Assembly: GCA_021776775.1 (NCBI GenBank)
Contig: JAJFFE010000269.1
Coordinates: 1 to 64,000, forward strand
Direction of reading: 5' to 3'
DNA: 64,000 nt
Source of the DNA: Planctomycetota bacterium
Lineage (GTDB): Bacteria > Planctomycetota > UBA8108 > UBA1146 > JAJFFE01
Part shown: positions 35,306 to 44,452 of the stretch, piece after piece
Layout of the letters: each line of letters begins with the position of its first letter
How positions within the stretch are numbered: position 1 is the first letter of the stretch
Notes under the pieces: model-generated
The model's database searches: none
Told to the model about the DNA's origin: nothing
Seen by the model: only the letters and a program-made list of their open reading frames with translations
Position numbers and translations under genes: made by a program

Positions 35306-37311
35306 GCCTCGCTTCGGTTCTCTTTCACTCCCCGGCCATCGTCGCGGCAGCTCTCATCGCGGTGCGAACCTCATCTCGCTGCAGTGCTCGATTGCGCGAC
35401 ACGTTCTTGATCACCTTGTTCGTGTGGCGCGCAGAGCATCTCCTTCTCGGATCAATAGGCGAACTCAACGCTCTGGGCATCGGGATCACACATTGCGCGG
35501 TCCTCGCAGCCACTTGGTTCCTGGTGCGGGGTCACCCGGTCTTGACCGAGGTGCCCGAGCAGCAGAGAACTCCGCCGGTGTCAGCAGTTGCCGGGGCGTG
35601 GATGGCCATGGCGTTGGGCGTCGCCTGGCTGCGCAGCGCAGCCTATCCCGACCCGTACGATTCGTTGACGTACCACCTCATGCTCCCGGCCACGTGGATA
35701 TCCAACGGTGGCCTGTCACTGTTGCCCACGTACTTCGGAGACATCGCGCCGAGCTACACCCCGGAGTCGGTCGAGTCTTGCTTCGCCATGCTCATGGCTC
35801 CGTTCGGCGACGACGCGCTGGCCCGAATCGGGCAGCTTCCGTTCGCCGCGCTGGCTGGATACTCGGTCGCACGACTGGCGTCTCCTGACAAAGACGCCCA
35901 CCTCGGCCCGAACGCCGCATTGGCGGCGGTGGTCTTTCTGACACTGCCCGAGGTACTGGACCAATCGTCGAGCTCCATGGTCGATCTCGCGTCCGCCGCG
36001 CTGCTATTGTCGAGCTTCGAGCAGTTACGACGCTCGGCGAGTTGCTCCACAGAACGACAGCGCTGGATACGAATCGCGTTGGCCGGCGCAACGGCCGGGC
36101 TGTTCTTGTCGAGTCGATTCACTTCGCTCGTGTTCGCGCCGATGTTTCTCCTTCCTCTGGTCATGGCGCTCGGTACTCACACCCGACGGTGGACTGCCTT
36201 CGCCGGAACGTCGTTCCTGTTTGGGTGCTACCCCTATCTCCGCAACTGGGCACTCACGGGAAATCCGGTGTACCCCGTCGAGGTTGCTGGTTTGCCCGGC
36301 CTGTTCACGCGTGAAGCCACCTTCGCCAATCGGTACCATTTGCGAGACCTGTCGGCAGTGTGGGAGTTGATCAGCCATCGCTACGGAGCGGTCGGGCTCT
36401 CGGTCGTCGCCATCGGGGTCTTTGCTCCGTGGGCATGGATCACCCGTCGATCCCAAGACGCACGACAGGCGATGGCTCTGTCGGCGTGCGCGGCTCTCGG
36501 CATCGCGCTGCACTTCGGGCTGATTCCCTACAACGCCAACTCGCGATTCCTGTTCGCAGCGTGGGGTTGCGCAGTGGCTGCGACGGGCTTGGTAGCCCGC
36601 ATGTTCCCGCGGGCCATTCCCATGTTGGTGGCGGCGGTACTCGGACTGGCGGTCGCCTGTTTCGGCGTGGCTGACCTCCTCGAACGAGCGTCGGCTGCCC
36701 CCTTCGCATCCATCGACACCAGCCGTGTCGCACCTCTCGCCCTCGCCGCCCTCGCTCTCCTCGGCGCCGCGTCGGGCTGGGCGTTCGCCGACCGACTGAG
36801 CCGAAGGTGGCAGGTCATCGTTCTCACGGTGTGCCTCGTCGGTGGAGTCGGCGCGCTCGACGTCGCGAGCCACTATCGACGTTCGAACTGGGTCAACGTG
36901 GTCACCCGAGACCTTCGTTTTGGAGATTGCCGACCGGGAATCGCAGCTATCGAACGCCTCGATCGAGCAACGATTGCCTACGCAGGACGCAACGCCCCCT
37001 ACCTGCTCCGCGGATCCGACGGTCGCCATAGGGTGGTCTTCGTGCCGGCGGACGGGTCCAACCTCAACGCGCTGCCTCATGAACTGACGGGCGACGACTC
37101 GCCGGCCAGTACGACCCGAGTCCAGTTAATGCCCGACCGGACTCAACCCAGCCAAGTGAAATGGTGGAAGCGTCTGCTCGAAGAGCAGGTGGAATACGTC
37201 GCAGTGTTCGGGCCACACGTGATCGAAGCACAGTGGGCGACCAACACACCGGGACTCCGGGCCATCGAGACGCGGGGCGGCCTGGCGATCTACCAGGTCA
37301 TCCCCCGTTAG
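35302..37311 (+). CDS. Polytopic membrane glycosyltransferase-like protein
   Basis: This protein of about 669 residues has some ten or more hydrophobic segments. An acidic loop after the second or third segment (YPDPYDSLTYHLMLP) resembles the catalytic loop of GT-C fold (ArnT/PMT-like) enzymes that use polyprenyl-phosphate sugars. A soluble C-terminal region of about 140 residues follows (starting near DVASHYRRSNW). The TTG start overlaps the preceding stop codon (TTGA); a later start is possible. The donor, acceptor and pathway are unknown, but LPS or surface-protein glycosylation is plausible. It is translationally coupled to the upstream membrane protein gene. Confidence 0.75.
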   Translation: MSLASVLFHSPAIVAAALIAVRTSSRCSARLRDTFLITLFVWRAEHLLLGSIGELNALGIGITHCAVLAATWFLVRGHPVLTEVPEQQRTPPVSAVAGAWMAMALGVAWLRSAAYPDPYDSLTYHLMLPATWISNGGLSLLPTYFGDIAPSYTPESVESCFAMLMAPFGDDALARIGQLPFAALAGYSVARLASPDKDAHLGPNAALAAVVFLTLPEVLDQSSSSMVDLASAALLLSSFEQLRRSASCSTERQRWIRIALAGATAGLFLSSRFTSLVFAPMFLLPLVMALGTHTRRWTAFAGTSFLFGCYPYLRNWALTGNPVYPVEVAGLPGLFTREATFANRYHLRDLSAVWELISHRYGAVGLSVVAIGVFAPWAWITRRSQDARQAMALSACAALGIALHFGLIPYNANSRFLFAAWGCAVAATGLVARMFPRAIPMLVAAVLGLAVACFGVADLLERASAAPFASIDTSRVAPLALAALALLGAASGWAFADRLSRRWQVIVLTVCLVGGVGALDVASHYRRSNWVNVVTRDLRFGDCRPGIAAIERLDRATIAYAGRNAPYLLRGSDGRHRVVFVPADGSNLNALPHELTGDDSPASTTRVQLMPDRTQPSQVKWWKRLLEEQVEYVAVFGPHVIEAQWATNTPGLRAIETRGGLAIYQVIPR

Positions 37312-37396
37312 TGTGGCTAGCAACTTTCGCAGCAGGGCGCGGAGTGGATCGGGAGAGCCCAGCCATTGAGAAGACTACGTGCCGGATAGGGGCCTC

Positions 37397-37684
37397 ATGA
37401 CTTCGCGCCATTTCGCCATCGGACTCGCCATCGCCTTGGTCGTCGCCGCTGCTGTCGTGACGGCCATGGTCGTCAACCGAGGAGTTGGATATCGACTTCG
37501 TGTCTCCGACTCGTACATGCATTACCTGCCCCTATCCGAGGCGGCGGCAAACCATGTCGCCTATGTCAATCACGCACTCACCACTGCGGCTTTCCTCGAA
37601 GAGTTGCGCCAAGCAATTCGAGCCGTCCTTCCCGATCGTTTCGACCCGAGCACGGTCTCCCCTCGGGAGACGGCAGAGCGGCGA
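37397..37684 (+). pseudogene. Possible truncated membrane-anchored protein gene
   Basis: An ATG at 37397 with GGGG upstream opens a frame that looks genuinely coding for about 96 residues. A signal anchor comes first (FAIGLAIALVVAAAVVTAMV), then an exported segment (LRVSDSYMHYLPLSEAAANH, FLEELRQAIRAVLPDRFD). From about 37685 the frame runs antisense to the DUF1570-type gene and stays open to 38590 only through high GC. I suspect the 5' part of a gene whose remainder was replaced, or a small gene whose end is hard to place. Confidence 0.3.
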
Positions 37685-38929
37685 TCACTCGCTCGGGGCG
37701 TACCTGCCTGTGCGGTAGAACTCTTTCAGCTCGGTCTCGAACGTTGCCAATGGAATATCGTATTCGGCCAGTACCTGGCCGAGGTCGAGGCTTCTTCGTC
37801 CGACGAGTTGACCGGTGGGACCACAACCCGCCAAGTAGTCGAACAAGATGAGCCTTCCCCGAGGGTGGACTTCCATCAGGAAGTGCGCCAAAGCCCAAGA
37901 CTGCGAATAGAACTCACTGGTGAGTTCGGCGCGCTCCATGGTGACGAAACGGTCGAGCGCGATGTAGCCGTAGCCACCGCCCTTGACCGTCGCCTGGAAC
38001 GTCGCCATACGACTGCCGTCGGGCCGCCCGACCTGAATTCGCTTGCCGCCTTGGGTGACAAAACCGGCGCCGAAGTACTCGGAGATCCCCTCGTCGAACC
38101 ACGAATGCGTGCGCGTCTGCAACAGCTTGTGGTTCAGTTGGTGCGTCATCTCGTGAAGCATGGTCGGGAAGTTGAAGCCACCGTCGCGAAAGAAGAATCC
38201 AGCACCACGCATCGGGATGTACAGCCCCGCCGATCCAGCGTGCTTCGTGTATCGAACGTACTGTTCACGATTGTCGAAGAGAACGATGTCAATTCCCTCG
38301 GAAGCCATTCGCAAGCCGAGAGCGCCCATGACATCACGGTAGACACGGTAGTGGGAGTGGTTCGCTTGGAGCGCCTGCTGCAGGACCGACTTCGCACTGC
38401 GGGTATCGACATTGGTGAAGAACCTGAGTTGCCCTTGCAGAATGACCTCGAAGGTTGGGTTGAGGCCGAGGTTCTCGCGTCGCTTAGCCCCCTTGTTAGC
38501 CGTGAGTTCTCTCAACGATTTCGCTCGGCTCGTCGAAACCCACTCGCCAAGGACGTTCTCGTGATCGACTCGACCGAAGAGTTCGGCTAGCCGCTTGTCG
38601 TCGGGGGCCAGCTGTGCGGCAGTTCTCAGATCGTTTGCTGCGGAGTACTGATCTATCTCGATGTTCTTGGAGGCACGTTCGATCAGTTGATCGACGCGTT
38701 GCTTGGTCACGTTCTTGAGACCCTTGCGCGCCTTGCCATACCTGGGCTTCGCAAAGAGGGCTTTGCGAAAGTAGTACTCGGCCTCTGGGAGTTCTCCCGC
38801 CTTCTGCGCTTCGTTTGCTCGAGCCAGTACTGACTTGAGAGTGTTGTCTGCCGAAGGCGTCCGCTCCGCAGAGTGAACGGGGAGAGGCAGGATACTGACC
38901 AATATTAGGGTGAGGCCGAATCGAAGCAT
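37685..38929 (-). CDS. DUF1570-type putative metallopeptidase with N-terminal TPR
   Basis: This 414-residue protein has a signal peptide (MLRFGLTLILVSILPLPVHS). TPR-like helices (about 30-120; KAGELPEAEYYFRKALFAKP) precede a gluzincin-like domain with HEMTH (His259, Glu260, His263) and a downstream glutamate, Glu280, in WFDEGISEYFGAG. The architecture matches the DUF1570 family, frequent in planctomycetes. Peptidase activity is inferred from the motif, not proven for the family. It is probably periplasmic or secreted. Its end abuts a suspicious plus-strand gene fragment. Confidence 0.9.
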   Translation of the reverse strand: MLRFGLTLILVSILPLPVHSAERTPSADNTLKSVLARANEAQKAGELPEAEYYFRKALFAKPRYGKARKGLKNVTKQRVDQLIERASKNIEIDQYSAANDLRTAAQLAPDDKRLAELFGRVDHENVLGEWVSTSRAKSLRELTANKGAKRRENLGLNPTFEVILQGQLRFFTNVDTRSAKSVLQQALQANHSHYRVYRDVMGALGLRMASEGIDIVLFDNREQYVRYTKHAGSAGLYIPMRGAGFFFRDGGFNFPTMLHEMTHQLNHKLLQTRTHSWFDEGISEYFGAGFVTQGGKRIQVGRPDGSRMATFQATVKGGGYGYIALDRFVTMERAELTSEFYSQSWALAHFLMEVHPRGRLILFDYLAGCGPTGQLVGRRSLDLGQVLAEYDIPLATFETELKEFYRTGRYAPSE

Positions 38930-39062
38930 TGGGGCGAGCCCTTCAGGGAGCGGAAGAATCTACGGGATCATCGTCGCTTCGGGGGCGAGGGCAAGAAGCG
39001 ATCGTGACGCAGCTTTGCCCCCGGGCGTTGGACCATCCGCGTTCACGCATGCCTGGCACAAG

Positions 39063-39101
39063 AAAAGCCGTCGAGAGCACCGAATGCTCTCGACGGCTTT
39101 T
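39063..39101 (-). terminator. Strong hairpin terminator
   Basis: A perfect 17-bp stem (39063-39079 with 39085-39101) has a 5-base loop and T-runs on both strands. It lies 28 bases beyond the stop of the minus-strand secreted gene and could also act in the other direction. Confidence 0.92.
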
Positions 39102-39128
39102 GAAACTTCTGACGCAACGACTTTCGCC

Positions 39129-40424
39129 CTACGGGCAGCCGAAAGCGTTGTCACACGTAATGGCATCCGGAGTCGGATCGGAGCCACAGTTCGGATAGGG
39201 CGCGGGAATAACCGGACCAGCCTGGAACAAGAACGTCAGACTGTAGACCGGATCGGCGATATCAACCGCACCGTCGTCGTTGTCGTCCTGCGACGACAAG
39301 CAGTTGGACGGACCGGCCTGAAACAGGTATGCGAGGTTCCACACCGGGTCAGCGATATCGACGCCGCCGTCACCGTTACCGTCGCCTCGACGGAATCCAC
39401 CGGTCGTCAGATCGATGCTTCCGCTGTTGCCGACCGCTGGAACTTCGGAGAGTCCTACGACTACGACGTTGGCGACTGCCGGGTCACCAGTTGCCTCGAA
39501 GTCGAGCGAAGTCGTCGTTCCGACGCTGTCACCAGCGAGCGAGCCCGTGGTGTCGTAGTCGAAGCAGGCCACTTCCATGTCGGACGTAAACTGAATCGGG
39601 CTATCCATGGCGTAAGCAAAGATGCACCCGATCGTGGAGGAGCCCGCGAGCAAGTTGGTGCCGAAGAAGTCGGGGCCGGCTCCACCGTCGAGCGCGGCTA
39701 TGACGCCGGTCGCGCTGACGTCGGTCGCAGTCAAGAGTGCGGAATCGTGCTCGACACTCATGGAGAACGCCAACGCATCGTTCGGATAGCCGGCGTTGCC
39801 GGCGTCTTCGCGGACGGTCGCGCAGGCCGAGAAGCTCGCGTCGCCGGTAACGAGGTCGTAGCTGACGCTCATGTCAGCGAAGCTAAAGTAAAACGACTCG
39901 TCGAGGATCTCGATCGATCCCGGGCTGGTCGTCGGAACAGTCGAGACTCCGCCTTGCATGGCGATTACCGTTTCGGTCGGGAGCGGCAGCTCCGGACCAC
40001 AAAACGTGAGGTCTGCGACCTGGCCAGGGCTACCGAGAATCATGTACGACGCGGTGTAGAGTTCGTAGCCCGTGCCGATCTCGAGATGGACCGTCGAGAA
40101 AAAGTCGATCACCAAACCGCTCGACCAGCCTTCGCCGGGCCAAAGGTTGGTGGTCTCGAAATCCGGGGCCGCGCCGGCGAAAACCGTCGCCGAAGTAGAA
40201 CCGAGAGCGACAGAGTCAATGTCGACCTCTGCGGTGTGGCACACCGCGACGGACCATGCGGCTACCAAGCCAAGCGTGTTGTCAAAGGTCAGGTCGACAT
40301 CGACCGTACCGCTGACACCAGCGGTATCCTCGAGATACAAGTTCAGGTCGGGATCGCCACCCGCCGACGCCGGCGATACGAAACAACCACATACCAACAA
40401 CGCGGCGGTCAAGAATCGTTGCAC
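39129..40424 (-). CDS. Secreted protein with two cohesin-like modules and dockerin-like repeats
   Basis: The GTG at 40424 was chosen because AGAGGAGGAA lies just upstream and a signal peptide begins there (QRFLTAALLVCGCFVSPASA). The 431-residue protein has two beta modules of about 150 residues, starting LNLYLEDTAGVSG and FADMSVSYDLVTGDAS. Both resemble cohesin-type sandwiches with cysteine additions. Paired calcium loops follow (RRGDGNGDGGVDIADP, DDNDDGAVDIADP) and the tail CGSDPTPDAITCDNAFGCP. The duplicated module suggests internal duplication. It is probably an extracellular structural protein. A strong terminator follows, so it is a single-gene unit. Confidence 0.88.
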   Translation of the reverse strand: MQRFLTAALLVCGCFVSPASAGGDPDLNLYLEDTAGVSGTVDVDLTFDNTLGLVAAWSVAVCHTAEVDIDSVALGSTSATVFAGAAPDFETTNLWPGEGWSSGLVIDFFSTVHLEIGTGYELYTASYMILGSPGQVADLTFCGPELPLPTETVIAMQGGVSTVPTTSPGSIEILDESFYFSFADMSVSYDLVTGDASFSACATVREDAGNAGYPNDALAFSMSVEHDSALLTATDVSATGVIAALDGGAGPDFFGTNLLAGSSTIGCIFAYAMDSPIQFTSDMEVACFDYDTTGSLAGDSVGTTTSLDFEATGDPAVANVVVVGLSEVPAVGNSGSIDLTTGGFRRGDGNGDGGVDIADPVWNLAYLFQAGPSNCLSSQDDNDDGAVDIADPVYSLTFLFQAGPVIPAPYPNCGSDPTPDAITCDNAFGCP

Positions 40425-40656
40425 TGGGGTTTCCTCCTCTAGAGACTTCGCCGAATCAGCAGCGTTCGCACGAAATGCGACCACGGCACGAAACACGAAA
40501 ACTGTTCGAAAACGGGGGATTTCAGAACCTGGAGACTATCAACAGAACCGCACCCGAGCAATGCCGAGGGGGCGGAACGCTCTGAACGGATGAGCGCAGC
40601 GCCGTTGCGTAACCGCAATCGCTTGCACCAACGTTATTCTGCCACCTGCTATACGG

Positions 40657-41598
40657 TTACGCCCCTACAGTGTTTGCGGCGGTTCCACTCAGAAGGAAGT
40701 CGCGAATCTGTCGAGCGCTTTGAGTTCCGACGGCAATTTGCGCTTCCCGCGTCGACGCGCCGAGGTGGGGCGTGGTGATGATCCCCGGCCGGTTCCGGAG
40801 TGGCGAGTCCGCCGGGAGCGGTTCAGTTCCGTAGACGTCGAGAGCCGCGCACGCGACGTGCCCAGAGTCAACCGCTTCGACGAGCGCTTCTTCGTCAACG
40901 ACACCGCCGCGACTGCAGTTGACGATCCGCACGCCCTTCTTGCAACTCGCGAGTGAGTCACGGTTGATCAAGTGGCGCGTCTCGTCGGTGAGCGGAGTGT
41001 GAAGAGCGATGAAGTCGGACTGGGGAAGCAACTCTTCAACCGACGTCAACTCTACTCCCAGCTCTGCCGCTTGCTCGGCGGAGGTCATGGGGTCGTAACC
41101 GACGACTCGCATACCGAGCGCCACCGCCATCTGTGCGACCAACCGACCCACGCGACCGAGGCCGACGACACCGATGCACTTCTGCCACAGCTCGTTGCCG
41201 ACGAACGTGCTTCGGTCCCATCCGCCTTCGGACATCTTCTGATGCGCGAACGGAATGTTCCGCGCGGCGGCAAAGGTAAGCGCGATAGTGAGCTCCGCCG
41301 CTGCCCGTGCGTTCGTCCCTGGTGTGTTCATGACAACGACACCCTTGGCCTTGGCGGCGACAAGATCGACGTTGTCAGTACCCGCTCCGGCGCGACAGAT
41401 CGCCGTGAGCTTCTTGCACTGATCGAGATATGCACTCGTTACTTGCGTTCCCGACCGAACGATCCAACCGTCGATCTCGCCGAGATACGGCTCGAACGCG
41501 TCATGCTCTTCGATGACTTCGAGGTCGGCTTCCTGAGCAAGGATCTCGTGAGCCTCGGCCGGGAGTGAATCAGAAACCAGAATTTTGAACCGAGACAT
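40657..41598 (-). CDS. D-3-phosphoglycerate dehydrogenase-like 2-hydroxyacid dehydrogenase
   Basis: This 313-residue protein has the NAD-binding GLGRVGRLVAQMA motif. The catalytic Arg lies in NCSRGGVVDEEAL, a Glu in DVYGTEPLP, and a His in TPHLGASTREAQ, a signature close to SerA. It lacks the C-terminal ACT regulatory domain of long SerA forms, so it would not be feedback-inhibited by serine through that route. It follows fabF by 27 bases at the end of the fatty-acid operon, an unusual neighbour. Serine supply for lipid head groups is a possible link, as inference. Another 2-hydroxyacid substrate is possible. Confidence 0.9.
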   Translation of the reverse strand: MSRFKILVSDSLPAEAHEILAQEADLEVIEEHDAFEPYLGEIDGWIVRSGTQVTSAYLDQCKKLTAICRAGAGTDNVDLVAAKAKGVVVMNTPGTNARAAAELTIALTFAAARNIPFAHQKMSEGGWDRSTFVGNELWQKCIGVVGLGRVGRLVAQMAVALGMRVVGYDPMTSAEQAAELGVELTSVEELLPQSDFIALHTPLTDETRHLINRDSLASCKKGVRIVNCSRGGVVDEEALVEAVDSGHVACAALDVYGTEPLPADSPLRNRPGIITTPHLGASTREAQIAVGTQSARQIRDFLLSGTAANTVGA

Positions 41599-41625
41599 CG
41601 AAGCTTCTCCTCTTTCGCCGCGTCG

Positions 41626-42876
41626 TTACTTGAATCTTCCGACGCACAGACTGGCGTTGTGCCCACCGAACCCGAACGAGTTCGAAAGGGCGTAGTCGAT
41701 CTTGCTCTCGCGCGCTTCATTGGGAACGTAGTCCAAATCGCACTCTGGATCTGGATCGTCGTAGTTGATCGTCGGCGGTACCACACCGTGGTGCAGCCCC
41801 AAGACGACGGCGGCAAGTTCAACTGCACCGCTTGCGCCGAGGAGGTGTCCGATCTGTGACTTCGTCGAACTGACCATCAGGTTGTTCGCGTGATCGCCGA
41901 AGAGCGCCCGGATGGCTTTCGTTTCCATGACGTCGTTCAGCTTTGTCGAAGTCCCATGCGCGTTGATGTAGTCGATGGCATCGAGTGGGACCCCACCGTC
42001 GGCGCACGCGTTCTGCATGGCCACGATCGCCATGTCACCCTCTGGAAGCGGTGCCGTGATGTGGCCGGAGTCATCTGTCATGCCGAAGCCACAAACCTCG
42101 GCCATGATGTTCGCCCCGCGCTTCTGCGCGTGCTCGAGTTCCTCGAACAGGAACATCGCAGCGCCCTCACCCATGACGAATCCGTCACGGCTCTCAGAGA
42201 ACGGTCGAGAAGCGCGGGTAGGGTCGTCGTTGCGCGTCGAGAGTGCTTTCAGCGAGTTGAACCCGCCGATACCGAGCGGCGTGATCGTCGCTTCGGTGCC
42301 ACCGACGAGCACCGCGTCGCAAATACCTTTGCGAATCTGATCGATGGCCGAGCCAAACGCGTGCTGAGAGGATGCGCAAGCTGACGAGGTCGTGTAGTTC
42401 GGCCCCTGGTATCCGAGGTGAATCGCGATGTGCCCGGACGCGGCGTTGATCATCATCATCGGAATCATGAACGGCGAGATTCGCCGCGCGCCACGATCGA
42501 TGAACGACTGGTAGTTGGCTTCGATCGTTGTCAGACCACCGATCCCCGACCCCGTGATCACACCGAGTCGATGAGTGTTCTCTTGGCTGACGTCCAACCC
42601 GGAGGACTCCGCTGCCTGCAGTCCCGCAATCAGTGCGTACTGAGAAAACGGATCGAGGTGTCGAAACTTGCGAGGCTCGTCCGTAGGAAGTTCGAACCCT
42701 TGCACCTGGCAAGCGAACTTGGTCTTGAAGTCCGTCGTATCGAAACGGTCGATCGTAACGGCGCCACTGCGTCCGTTGACGATCCCGTCCCAAAAAGAGT
42801 CGACGGTAGACCCCAAGGGAGAGACAACACCCAAACCGGTGATCACGGTCCGTCGTTGACTGGATTCTCGAGTCAT
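41626..42876 (-). CDS. fabF: Beta-ketoacyl-ACP synthase II
   Basis: This 416-residue thiolase-fold enzyme has catalytic Cys167 (TTSSACASSQHA), His307 (NAHGTST) and His344 (KSQIGHLLGA), the Cys-His-His triad of elongating condensing enzymes. It extends acyl-ACP with malonyl-ACP. A good ribosome site, GAGGAGG, precedes the ATG. It lies after acpP, as in the classic fab cluster, but a 456-base gap separates them, so it may have its own promoter. Confidence 0.97.
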   Translation of the reverse strand: MTRESSQRRTVITGLGVVSPLGSTVDSFWDGIVNGRSGAVTIDRFDTTDFKTKFACQVQGFELPTDEPRKFRHLDPFSQYALIAGLQAAESSGLDVSQENTHRLGVITGSGIGGLTTIEANYQSFIDRGARRISPFMIPMMMINAASGHIAIHLGYQGPNYTTSSACASSQHAFGSAIDQIRKGICDAVLVGGTEATITPLGIGGFNSLKALSTRNDDPTRASRPFSESRDGFVMGEGAAMFLFEELEHAQKRGANIMAEVCGFGMTDDSGHITAPLPEGDMAIVAMQNACADGGVPLDAIDYINAHGTSTKLNDVMETKAIRALFGDHANNLMVSSTKSQIGHLLGASGAVELAAVVLGLHHGVVPPTINYDDPDPECDLDYVPNEARESKIDYALSNSFGFGGHNASLCVGRFK

Positions 42877-43332
42877 GGAAGCCTCCTCGGTGTATCGCTA
42901 TCCGTCGCCGTGCGTTCGCCCAACGTCGTCATGAATCAAACCGTCGAGCCTGAACGAGCCGATTCGGGATGATTCCCACTACCGCTTCGTTACAGCCTCG
43001 TCATGGAACAAGCCGCCTCGAAGAAGGCGAGTTGAGCAAGCGTACCGCTACCGCCGAGCGCATTGCGTCACCAGGAACGCAGCGACCGTTAACAACCGAC
43101 GGTCATCGGGAGCACACGCGCACAACGCTTGGCGAAGACGTGATCCAGTTGAGCACGATCGCCGATGCTGCCTCGTTGAACGATGGTATGCAAGTAACGG
43201 CCGTAGAGAGCACAACGGGCGGACGCGGCAAGACCACGCCCGCTCATTGAATGCAACTCGTCGAGATCGACGCTTGGGACTAGCCCCCGGCGACCACACC
43301 GCTAGCAATGCCTGCGTCACCGAGCGAAAAAC
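42877..43332. other. Gap inside the fab cluster, no gene seen
   Basis: About 456 bases lie between acpP and fabF on the minus strand. Frames on both strands (for example 43048-43320 minus) lack ribosome sites and protein-like composition. It may hold an internal promoter or long untranslated region; no hairpin with a T-run was seen. Confidence 0.45.
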
Positions 43333-43575
43333 TCACGCTTCGCTTTTGTGCTCGTCGATGTACTTCACGGCGTCGCCGACGGTTTTGATGTTCTCGGCGT
43401 CCTCATCTGGGATCGTCATCTTGAAGCTGTCTTCGAGATTCATCAGGAGTTCAACCATGTCGAGCGAGTCAGCTCCGAGATCGCCTACGAACGACGTCTC
43501 CGACTTGATCTTCTCTTGGTCGACCCCGAGCTTCTCTGCAACAATCGCGATAACCTGTTCGGTGATGTCGCTCAC
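43333..43575 (-). CDS. acpP: Acyl carrier protein
   Basis: This 80-residue acidic four-helix protein has the phosphopantetheine-attachment motif [12 protein letters not shown] (Ser37). It carries growing acyl chains for FabD, FabG, FabF and PlsX. The start is a GTG preceded by AGGAGGGG. The gene lies between fabG and fabF, as in many bacteria. Confidence 0.98.
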   Translation of the reverse strand: MSDITEQVIAIVAEKLGVDQEKIKSETSFVGDLGADSLDMVELLMNLEDSFKMTIPDEDAENIKTVGDAVKYIDEHKSEA

Positions 43576-43689
43576 TTGGTCTGCCCCTCCTTCAGAGGTC
43601 TTGCCGCATCAAGGCGGGGATTGTAAGGAAACAGCCAGGCCTGTCCAATGCCATTCCGACGGCCTGTCCCCACTGCTCCAACTCCGCCT

Positions 43690-44424
43690 CTAGGTTGCCA
43701 TTCCGCCGTCGACTCGGATCACCTCGCCGGTGACGTATCCCGCCGCGTCGCTCGCCAAGAACAGCGTAACGGCCGCGACGTCATCTCCCGAGCCAAGTCG
43801 GCCCAACGGTATCTGTGATTTGATCTGCTCCTGAGCCTCCTCCGGGAGACTCCGGGTCATGTCTGTGTCGATCATCCCTGGAGCAACGGCGTTGACCGTA
43901 ATGTTCCGAGACGCCAGCTCGCGCGCGAGCGACTTCGTGAACCCGATGATTCCCGACTTCGACGCGGCGTAATTACTCTGCCCAGCGTTTCCGGTCAAAC
44001 CGATCACACTGGTGATGTTGATGATTCTCCCCGCGCGCTGACGGAGCATGGGTCGCAAGACGGCCTTGGAGCAGAGGAAGCAACTCCTGAGATTGATTCC
44101 AAGGACCTCGTCCCAATCTTCGCTCTTCATCTGCATCAGCAGCTTGTCGCGAGTCACGCCCGCGTTGTTGACCAGGATATCGACGCCGCCCCACTCCTCG
44201 TGGATCGCCCCAAATGCCTCGGCCACGGAGGACTCGTCGGAGGCGTCGAGCGCCCACGCACGGCATTCGCCGCCGAGTGACGCCGCGGTTGCCTCAGCCT
44301 TCTCGAGGTTCCGCGCCACGACGGCGACTTTTGCGCCGGCCCCGGCAAAGCCTCGGGCGATGGACTCCCCGATTCCGCGCGACCCTCCGGTCACGACGAC
44401 GCGTTTTCCTTCGAAGTTGAACAT
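43690..44424 (-). CDS. fabG: 3-oxoacyl-ACP reductase
   Basis: Starting at the ATG at 44424 (GGAG nine bases upstream) gives a 244-residue short-chain dehydrogenase. The NADPH site is TGGSRGIG (12-19) and NNAG follows (86-89). The catalytic triad is Ser139 (NITSVIG), Tyr152 and Lys156 (SNYAASKSG). It reduces 3-ketoacyl-ACP. Context between fabD and acpP supports FabG over other members of the family. Confidence 0.97.
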   Translation of the reverse strand: MFNFEGKRVVVTGGSRGIGESIARGFAGAGAKVAVVARNLEKAEATAASLGGECRAWALDASDESSVAEAFGAIHEEWGGVDILVNNAGVTRDKLLMQMKSEDWDEVLGINLRSCFLCSKAVLRPMLRQRAGRIINITSVIGLTGNAGQSNYAASKSGIIGFTKSLARELASRNITVNAVAPGMIDTDMTRSLPEEAQEQIKSQIPLGRLGSGDDVAAVTLFLASDAAGYVTGEVIRVDGGMAT

Positions 44425-44452
44425 GGTCTGCTCCAATATCTAAGGTGCTCGA

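Noticed and set aside
38910-40442. 510-residue plus-strand open frame
   Set aside because: It is antisense to the cohesin/dockerin-like gene and of random composition. The opposite strand has a signal peptide, domains and a terminator.
43048-43320. 90-residue minus-strand frame in the acpP-fabF gap
   Set aside because: It has no ribosome site, Arg/Ser-rich random composition and no recognisable domain.
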